From: Rhyzopertha dominica
Lineage: Eukaryota > Arthropoda > Insecta > Coleoptera > Bostrichidae
Length of the DNA stretch: 64,000 bases
Direction: 5' to 3'
Assembly (NCBI GenBank): GCA_025024175.1
Contig: QCXZ01000064.1
Coordinates: 7,998,001-8,062,000 of the forward strand
In this document: positions 56,561 to 64,000 of the stretch, piece after piece
Layout of the letters: each line of letters opens with the position of its first letter
How positions within the stretch are numbered: position 1 is the stretch's first letter
Made by a program: the position numbers and the translations under genes
The notes under the pieces: model-generated
Database searches by the model: none
Told to the model about the DNA's origin: nothing
The model's input: only the letters and a program-made list of their open reading frames with translations

Positions 56561-58541
56561 TCCTACAGAATTCATTTTAAATGTTTATATTTTTAAGGTT
56601 TAATTTTTTAGTATTTCCTCTTTTGAGTCCAGTAATTTCTTAAATTCTATTACAATTCTTATTTCTTTTTCTGCTCCTTAATTTTCTTATCTCCGCATTA
56701 GTATTACTATTAGACTGCCAATTTTTCAACACTTAACAAATAACAATTAATACCTGTAATAAGCACTATATTTTACATTTAACTTCTTAGAATAGCTAAA
56801 AAATTGAATTTATAAACAATAAACCACGAATCGAGATATAAAAGTTCCAAACACCACTTGACGCAAAGGGCAAGAAGTAACTAACCAGCCACCTGGAATA
56901 TGAACGTAGGTATCTGCATTCATTCCAAATCAAACAACAATCAAGTAATTTCTGCACCGTGAAAGTAAAAATACCGAGACTGAACCAAAGAAAAAGGCCA
57001 ACACCTACATTTGCATTTGCACTTTCGGTTGCTTACTTGGGATTGCTAATTTGCAAGCCATAAATAATACCGAACGGGGTTGTAAATCTTAAATTGTTTT
57101 GCTTTGTATCCAAAAAGCAGAAATCATTGTGTCATTATAAGTTCCTTATTTGACAATATTTTCTCTTCTTGTTTTAAAATATTGGTAAGGTAAGATATAC
57201 ACTACAAAATAGCGGGGACAAGAATTCTTTTTTCCGTCTTACTGCCAAAAATCGGGATTTTTTCCTAGCCATTTTGTAGGATTATATTAACGTAGATTTA
57301 GATTCAAACAATTGTTTTGAACGAGAGATATAGTGGTGGGCGTTTATGTTGCATCTCCCATAATAAAATTGTATAACTGTAAATTTAATTGCATGTTTGA
57401 TAAATATTAATATTTATCTGCATTCGTCGAGCTAACACGTTACTCCAAAATTGTAAATTTTCCTCTCTATCTTCAGTTATAAACGTTTTTTCTTTAATGT
57501 AAGAAANAATTATCTACACTTACACAATATTATTTCTTAAGTAAAAATTATATTATATAGTTATAAAAATAAATAAGTTACTCATTATCATTATTTAGAG
57601 AGGCAATGAAGTAATGATGAGCGTTTTTTGTGGATGATACGCGAATGCTGAATAATATGTCCAAAATCTATGGAAACATTTTGCTTAAAAGTTGCGCGTA
57701 AAATTAGATTATTTTCACATCTTTTACCTAGAGTAGTAGTGTCTAAGTTGGTCGACAATGTTTTTTGTGAGGTATACTTGTATTTATAAACAGAAAGCAA
57801 TTTACGTTGAAAATGAATTTAATGAAGTGTTATTGCAGTTTGTCTATATATCTAATATTTGCCGTAAAATTAACAAATACGTAAGTTCTTATAAAAATAT
57901 TGCAGTTAATTTATTAGTAGTTAGACCCTAGAATAAGTTAAATTAAATGGGTTTTTGTTGAAAAAAATAGAAATTATCAAAGCAATGAACACTGTAAGCT
58001 AAATATTTTTTAATGCGAGAAATCATCTACATATATGGTTGCAACATGTGCTGTTCTGTACTAAATGAATTTACTACAATTTTATTAATGTATTATTTTA
58101 TAAAGAAGACAGATATCACATGAACATAACCTGCTGATTTTAAAAATTTTTAAGAGGTGGAATGGTAGAACAGAAAATATGATTTTTATTAAAAACTGTT
58201 GTTTTCTGGCCACATCAAAAATTTTTTCCTTTAGTACTTAATATTGCATGTAAAGGGTAAACTAAACGGGCTTCCTTCACCAGAATTTAAAGAGTTAACT
58301 TGTGCTTTAATAACTGCTAAGCCCGCTTAGTCTACTTCTTTACATTCAACAGTCGAGCTTCCTCTCCAATACAGTCTTAAACTTGTTTGAGTATACCACT
58401 TGAGGATTAAAGGAAGGAGCAGCATGTATCTCTTCTTTTGCGACATCTACGTCGTCCGCAACTGAATATCGGGTTGCAGCGAAATAGGCGCATCGTTATT
58501 TTCGCCACCGTCCCGTACGACATTACTTATGAAGGCCACTG

Positions 58542-60000
58542 TACACTGATCATACAAAGCCCCTTTATTACTAATTCCGTTATTGATGAACTCAGTTAGG
58601 TGAGGCGCATTCAGTTGCATCGCTCCCGCGTTTAACAAAAATGAGTTGATACATTTTATTTGGGAGAATAAAGATCCGTGATCCACATAACATATAATGA
58701 TATCATACGAAGTACCAAAGGAACATAAATTTCACCTTAAAAGTTCTACTAATAGGAGCACAATTTCTGATTCAAAATTAACACATATCAAAGACTAATG
58801 CATTAACCGATGCGCTTTTAGTACAGTTTCAACTTTTCACACCAGAAGTTTTAGAAATTTAAGCTAGGAGTTCATATGTATAGGTGCTAAAGATACAATT
58901 GTAGTAATTTTTACTCCCCAGGGAAAGAGACTCGATGGATAACTAACATTATTAAAACTCAGAATGACAAATTCCTCTGCATTATGCGTCAAGCCAACCT
59001 TCTTAGATCGCCAGTGCATTGCTCTCAAAAAATATTAAGCTTCATTTAAATAAACTGAAATATATTTAATTGCATTTTTAACAACACACCGGGTTTTAAT
59101 TCGTGCTGATAATGCTTTTGCTGGGTTCCTAAAACTTATATTAAATAAATTGACTTTCACGACGTGAGTTCGGATGGATTTTTAGTTTTTTTTTGTATTA
59201 ATTGTTAAAATGTAATGTGAATTTAGAAATTTGGTACAAAAGTTAGAGTTATCACAGAATATAAGACAGATTCTGATGTGATTCTGTATAACAGTAGTTA
59301 GTTGAACAATCTTTATAGGAAAAGGTAGAAGAGCTGAACGAAGCAGAAATCGCGTTATGACTCATCCTGACCAAGATAGCCTTTTAAAGCTATATCCGCC
59401 CTAAGACAACGATTCTTAGCAACAAGAATGTTGCAGTTACAGCTTCAAAACGCACATGTCATCGATTAAGCTTAGAAACTATTTGACAACCACTTATTAG
59501 AGAAGGTCATTTGCAAGGGTCAAATATGAGTTCTGGATGAAAATTGTGAAATACATTGCCTATAAATTTTGCTGAATTTACAATTTTGTAAATAAGACAA
59601 TTTTTAGGTGTACACACAATGAACCAGCTAAATGTATGGGAAATTGGAAGGGCCCAGAGGTGGTCCAAGTTTTATACAAGTTTTGAATTATTATTTCTTT
59701 TTTTAATATTTAAGTTAACCATGTGTATGTACAAGGTGACTTCTAATAAATGTTTGTTTGCAGCAATGATTTTTCATTTACAATATGATATAAATAAGCA
59801 TTAGAGATATACAGAGCAGATAAATCTAGCAAAATAATCAAATTGATGCCAATATCATCATTTTGAAATTGGGTCATTTTTGACCAAGTCTTGGGATCCG
59901 ACGTTACAAAATTATTTTGGGCTGGCAACGGTTAACTGCTTTATCATATCATTGATATGCAGCTAAGTTGTAACCAGTAATCATACAATACATAAATATA
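58542..60000. other. No recognisable gene
   Basis: AT-rich. The minus-strand 79-codon frame 58447-58686 straddles the element end and has no motif. Confidence 0.4.
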
Positions 60001-60125
60001 TGTTGAATGGATTCAAAAGGTTCATTCATTGTGAAACATCTTGAATCCATTAGGTAGCTTGGAAACAAGCTGATTGAACGTATGTGCTTTGTCTCACTTG
60101 ATTTATCAAATAACTCTGACGATCG

Positions 60126-60152
60126 TTTCGACCTAGAACGGTCATTGTCAAA
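60126..60152 (-). ncRNA. Penelope-end hairpin, left flank of copy F
   Basis: Minus strand TTTGACAATGACCGTTCTAG then GTCGAAACGATCGTCAGAG. Its inverted partner is at 61359-61384. Confidence 0.35.
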
Positions 60153-60303
60153 GAGATAACAGCGTTATACTAAACTCAGATATGCAGAATATTGTTTTCA
60201 TCCCTTTTTTACAGGGGTTGCAAAATACAGTTGTAAAATCTCTCGCCTGGGTTTGAAGGCAATAATTTCGGCAATATCAAAGACGTACTGGACGTGGGAA
60301 TTT

Positions 60304-61428
60304 CTATTTGTGTATTTGCCAAATGTTTTTTCTAATGTGAGCTTTTTTAATTTCCAAAAGTTCTAAAAGGTTCAGTTTTTTACCTTTCCTTTCGCAATGC
60401 AAAATTTTGACGTTGTTTTCATCTAAGTGATGGTTATTTCTTATGCAATGGTCAGCAAAACCTGTTGTGCTTTTGTTTGAATTTATATTCGCAACATGTT
60501 CTCTAATTCTGTTTTTAATAGCTCTACCTGATTGCCCTATGTATATCATGTCACATTACATGCATTTTATTTGGTAAATGCTGGATTTTGGCTTATTGTT
60601 AACTAGAAGACCTCCCAAATTGCACTTATTAAGCTCTATTGCTTTTATTCCGAGTTTATTCAGCCTATTTTTAACACAAACACTAAGTCCTTTGACATAA
60701 TTTACTGTGGCAAAAATATGTTCTTTTTCATGGATGTTAGCAGTGTACAGCATTTTTTGTATTCTAATTTTATATTGCTTTTTAAGTATTTGGTCCACAA
60801 TTTTTGTGTCGTATCCATTGTTAAAGGCTATTTGTTTAATTGTCATCAATTCTTTTTCGAAACTTTCTTTTTTAAGTGGTATATTTATTAGTCTGTTTAT
60901 TAAACTATAAAACACGGAATGCTTAATCTGTAACAATTGATTTGAAGAAGCCGGGATTGTAACATCTGACTGTGTTGGTTTTCTATAAATTTCAAAGTTT
61001 ATTTTACTATTTTTTACCGACATTGATAAGTCCAGAAAATGAAGAACTCCATCCTTTTCCTTTTCTAGGGTAAATTGAATCTTTTTATTTATTGTATTTA
61101 AGAATTTTAAGAATAAATCCAACTGCCTCAACATATCTAGTCCAGAATAATACATTTTTAATAATTTCATTTTTCTTTGCAAAAAGCTTTTCTTCGAAAT
61201 TTGACATGAAAATTTCGGCCAAAACTGGAGACAAAGGTGAACCCATTGGCAGTCCATCGTCTTGCCCAGGCGAGAGATTTTACAACTGTATTTTACAACC
61301 CCTGTAAAAAAGGGGACGCAAACAAAATTCTGCACATCTGAGTTAACGCTGTTATTTCTTTGACAATGACGTTCTAGGTCGAAACGATCGTCAGAGTTAT
61401 CTGATAAATCAAGTGAGACAAAGCACAT
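60304..61428 (-). pseudogene. Penelope-like RT C-terminus and GIY-YIG endonuclease
   Basis: Read leftward, near 61260 the RT motif GLPMGSPLSPVLAEIF is present in one frame, followed by NVLFWTRYV. There the sequence jumps to RQLDLFLKF, deleting the catalytic YVDD aspartates and shifting frame. The open frame then runs FTLEKEKDGVLHFLDLSMSV, IYRKPTQSDVTIPASS, KHSVFYSLINRLINIP, NNGYDTKIVDQILKK and SIYQIKCM. A TAA interrupts the CxxC before CDMIYIGQSGRAIKNRIREH (GIY-YIG with both tyrosine motifs and the arginine block), then TGFADHCIRNNHHL and LLELLEIKKAHIRKN to 60304. The nuclease makes the nick that primes reverse transcription in this group. This copy has one stop, one deletion/frameshift and no RT active site. 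Confidence 0.85.
61359..61384 (+). ncRNA. Penelope-end hairpin, right flank of copy F
   Basis: TTTGACAATGACGTTCTAGG then TCGAAACGATCGTCAGAG. Mirror of the motif at 60126-60152. Confidence 0.35.
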
Positions 61429-61460
61429 ACGTTCAATCAGCTTCTTTCCAAGCTACCTAA

Positions 61461-62237
61461 TTGATACATAAAAATGTTGTGCATGCAACAAGCAATATTA
61501 AAGCTTTCATCCTAGTTACTCGAGGTTAAAATCGCGACGAGGAATTTGAAACAATTTTTTTCTAATACCTCCATTTCATGCTTCACCCATCATTTTTAGC
61601 CCATTCTCAGAGAAGAGGCTTAGAATGTATACGTATATTTCTTCTATCATCATTACTTCCGTAAAATCCCAACTGCAGACCGATAATTACTTTATTTACT
61701 TGTTTAGGATTCTACAACAACAATTTTGATGGGATTCCATCATTTAAGAGTTGCATGGGATCCGTAAATTTGCCGTGTAAAAAGGATCGTTCCTTTTCGT
61801 CATTTGCATAATGACACGTAACTAATCGGCATCTAGTGAGCTGTGATTGTTCGGCGTATGATGTGATTACACGCTTCGTTTCAGTGCTGCCAGGGACTGC
61901 ATCCGTGCTTTGTTGGATAAGTTCAGAACGTGTTCACATTTCTGATACGCATTGCACAGCAACCCTGGTTTGGCTGTCGGTACTTTTTGTTTGAAATTCC
62001 CTTTGGTCACGGCCTAACATTCTGCGACATGATTTATTGACGATTTGGGAATTTTGAGTGGCTAGTTTCTTTTAGATATTACGATGCAAGGACGTTCTGG
62101 CATCCTTGTGTTTCAAATGTATTATTATATACTGCAACTGGTCTACAGTTGACTTGTTTTTACAAATTGATGTCATTTAATACAATGGGTATGATTTAAT
62201 ATTAACTGCTTACTGTTTCGTTTGTAAAGTAGCTGCA
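61461..62237. other. No recognisable gene
   Basis: Nothing coding recognised on either strand. Confidence 0.4.
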
Positions 62238-62399
62238 TTGTATTATTTGCATTTATTGTTTCTCGTAAGTAAAATCATGACGGTAGAACTGGAATTGTAC
62301 AAAAAGCTCTTGATAACAATGCAGGTTTTCAATGTGTTATTAAGAGGCGTAATTTTATATAGCATGTACCTGAAACATCAACAGAGAAATTTTAGCAGC

Positions 62400-63380
62400 A
62401 GTGCCGGACTAAATCATGGGAGGTTGTATCTATACATATATGACTATAACATACACATTAAATTTACTATAGAGGCAGAAAATGATAGATTGATTCCTTT
62501 TTTAGATACTAGAGTATATAGAGACGAAAACAACACCATACAATTAGATTGGTACAGAAAATATACCTCTACAGGCAAATACTTGCATTTCAAATCAAAT
62601 CATTCCAACAAAATTAAAATACACGTTAAATTTCAAATTAAGAATAGAATAGAAACGCTATATCATAGATCTTAAATGCAAAAACTTAAATATTTTAGAA
62701 TCTTTACTTGTAAAAATGCCTACCCAAAGAAACTTCTAACTAAATTACCTTGTAGTAACAATTCAAGAGTGCAAGGAGGTATTTAGAACAACTAATAACA
62801 TTCAAGAAAACAGCGAACCAAAAATATTTGTAGTGTTACCACATTAAAATAATTTAACAGATAACTTAATAAATTTATTAAAAGGTTATAACATCAATAT
62901 TGTAAAAAGATTAGTTATTAGGATCGCTACATACAAAATTTAAAGATAAGACGCCATTATTAAACAATACCGATGTAATTTACAAAATAAATTGTACATC
63001 TTGTCAAGCCACTTACATAGGTTAAACTTGCCAACATTTAAAAAATAACGAGCGCTTAGACAAAAGTTATCATAAAAGGTATCATATTATATTATAATTT
63101 TGTAAAAACAAAATAAAGTATAATATATTTTTGTTAAAAAAAGCTCATATTTGCTGAGCCATGCAGTTCCGTTTTATATTTTTATTGTACTTTTTACTTT
63201 ACATCTTATTTGAAGAAAAACGAATTTAATCACTTATGTCAGTTTCCAGTTGAAGCTATCTAATCTCGCATATTGTAAGGTAATTTTATTAAACAAAGGC
63301 ATAAATTATACTGTAACGTTTTTCTAACAATCCTGAGGAAGGTGTGAATAGAACCACTGAAATTTGGGATTGAAATATAA
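62400..63380 (+). mobile_element. Penelope-like element copy G
   Basis: The frame 62238-62675 contains, from about 62440, YNIHIKFTIEAENDRLIPFL then DTRVYRDENNTIQLDWYRKY and TSTGKYLHFKSNHSNKI. This is the Penelope RT block I.FT.E.E...IPFLD..V.R.......YRK.T.TG.YL.F.S.H. Broken frames follow: FRIFTCKNAYPKKLL, NLINLLKGYNINIVKRL, then near 62960 NNTDVIYKINCTSCQATYIG before a stop and TCQHLK. That is a GIY-YIG start with the CxxC intact. A CTGAGGA...CACTGAAA hairpin at 63333-63362 marks the probable 3' end. This family differs from E/F and C/H. Confidence 0.75.
63333..63362 (+). ncRNA. Hammerhead-like hairpin after copy G
   Basis: CTGAGGA, an extra A, GGTG, ten-base loop, CACT, then GAAA. The stem is four pairs including one G-U. 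Confidence 0.35.
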
Positions 63381-63559
63381 AGAGTATTTTTTAAGCAAAA
63401 AGAGGGTCGAACATCTCCGTTACAACACTATATTATGATTTAGATTATTAGTACGTATTAGTCGTATTAGTACGACCGTTAATTACGCCATATACAATAT
63501 ACTTACCTTTACATAAACGACTGACACTTTTTGCGATTTTTAACTAGGAATTTTTTGCG

Positions 63560-64000
63560 AAAACACCAAAATTTGAATGTGAGATTTTATGACAACATTT
63601 GCTTCTCAGATGAAGCAAGATTTTCTAATAATGGTGGAGTTAACAAACATAACATGCATTATTATGTGCAAAGATTCGAGAAGGACTATCTACTCGACGA
63701 ATGTCTGGTGCGGAATATTGGGGAATCAAATTTTTGGGCCTTATTTTTTTCGCAATGGTTTAAACGGCAATACTTATTTTTTATTTAATTAACAATTATT
63801 TTTTTGTAAGAAACATTTTACCGGTACTTCTCCAAAATGTAAAGTTACAAGTAAGACAAGATCTATGGTTCTAACAAGATGAGGCACCTGCGCATTATCA
63901 TAGAATAGTGCGAAATCATCTTGATTTGGTTTTGCCTAACCGATGGATAGGAAGAGGTTCAATTAATCCTTGCCCACCGAGAAGCCCGGACCTTACTCCT
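63560..64000 (+). pseudogene. Mariner-like transposase, catalytic part, cut by window end
   Basis: The plus strand encodes NICFSDEARFSNNGGVNKHN (first catalytic D), then in another frame VWCGILGNQIFGPYFFRNGL, LPVLLQNVKLQVRQDLWF, a stop, QDEAPAHYHRIVRNHLDLVL (second D) and PNRWIGRGSINPCPPRSPDL. The sequence ends just before the third acidic block. It is the same transposase type as at 31894-32875, but it carries DEAP where DGAP is usual, at least two frameshifts and a stop. The N-terminal DNA-binding part is not recognisable upstream. Confidence 0.75.

Larger units (their letters stand above)
53757..58541. mobile_element. 4.8 kb element with very long inverted repeats and TA flanks
   Basis: The ends are CAGTGGCCTTCATAAGTAAT on the left and its complement on the right, each flanked by TA (53755-53756, 58542-58543). 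The inverted similarity runs inward, with gaps, through about 54700 on the left and about 57560 on the right. Matched blocks include GTCGTCCGCAACTG / its mirror, CTAAGCCCGCTTAG, TTGTTAATTTTACGG and ATTATTCAGC. The arms are therefore nearly 1 kb each. The 2.9 kb interior has no recognisable transposase. Frames of 67-96 codons (54805-55008 plus, 56107-56325 minus) are unfamiliar. Ends and TA sites suggest the Tc1/mariner group. Confidence 0.65.
60003..61460 (-). mobile_element. Penelope-like element copy F between inverted flanks
   Basis: The outer segments 60051-60255 and 61262-61455 are reverse complements (about 200 bases, few mismatches) and contain the CGAAACGATCGTC hairpin. Between them, on the minus strand, lies a 3'-half Penelope coding region (see next entry). 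The segment just left of the inverted repeat (60003-60050, GTTGAATGGATTC...) is also found left of copy E, so it is probably part of the family rather than host sequence. Confidence 0.8.

Noticed and set aside
10251..57508. Scattered single N bases as a biological signal
   Set aside because: Single ambiguous calls (10251, 25053, 29549, 33301, 37063, 47976, 53731, 57508) are best explained as consensus or assembly uncertainty.
58447..58686. Minus-strand 79-codon frame at the right end of the long-TIR element
   Set aside because: It crosses the element boundary and its mirror in the left arm is not open over the same length.

Overview
The window is an AT-rich, intron-poor-looking stretch of animal nuclear DNA, almost certainly from an arthropod and most probably an insect. 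Evidence for this is the mix of repeats (IS630-Tc1-mariner transposases, BEL/Pao and copia relics, Penelope-like retroelements with GIY-YIG nuclease, CR1/jockey-type LINEs with (ATT)n tails, a Crypton-type recombinase) and a single Wnt-family coding exon. Isolated single N bases occur about every 4-15 kb in the part that has them. There are no operons, rRNA genes or CRISPR arrays. I cannot name the species.

The only confident host coding sequence is one internal exon at 48280-48518 (+), with an acceptor AG before it and a GT donor after it. It encodes the N-terminal Wnt domain start and fits Wnt5 best. The rest of the window would then be mostly intron and intergenic sequence around a very large gene. 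A GC-richer island ending in a consensus splice donor (15393-15859, +) is a candidate non-coding first exon or promoter, but its link to Wnt5 is untested.

Region by region. 1-5.2 kb: transposase tail abutting a LINE RT piece, a transposon ORF, a DDE transposase relic, a LINE relic, and Penelope-like copy A between inverted flanks. 5.9-7.8 kb: a terminal-inverted-repeat element carrying a cysteine-rich protein gene, split by Penelope copy B. 9.7-14.6 kb: mariner relic, Penelope copy C, and a TIR repeat (X1). 16.3-17.9 kb: two LINE 3' ends and a Tc1-like transposase piece. 21.8-22.9 kb: a 1.1 kb palindrome. 24.3 kb: LINE endonuclease. 25.9-30.2 kb: a Penelope piece and a BEL/Pao gag-protease relic. 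31.8-32.9 kb: the best preserved mariner-like transposase. 34.4-42.5 kb: fold-back fragments, Crypton-type recombinase, copia gag, and a three-deep nest of insertions. 43.4-44.6 and 60.0-61.5 kb: two copies of one Penelope family. 46.3-47.6 kb: a 1.3 kb palindrome. 49.0 kb: a MITE. 51.8-52.4 kb: Penelope copy H. 53.8-58.5 kb: an element with inverted repeats close to 1 kb long. 62.2-63.4 kb: Penelope copy G. 63.5 kb to the end: another transposase.

The strongest recurring theme is the Penelope-like elements. Four of the copies lie between inverted flanks, and a small hairpin motif of the form CTGANGA-stem-GAAA recurs at their ends and elsewhere, resembling a hammerhead ribozyme core. No wholly new gene system can be proved from sequence alone. 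The best candidates for undescribed elements are the cysteine-rich-protein TIR element (5954-7769), the long-TIR element (53757-58541) and the two fold-back families.
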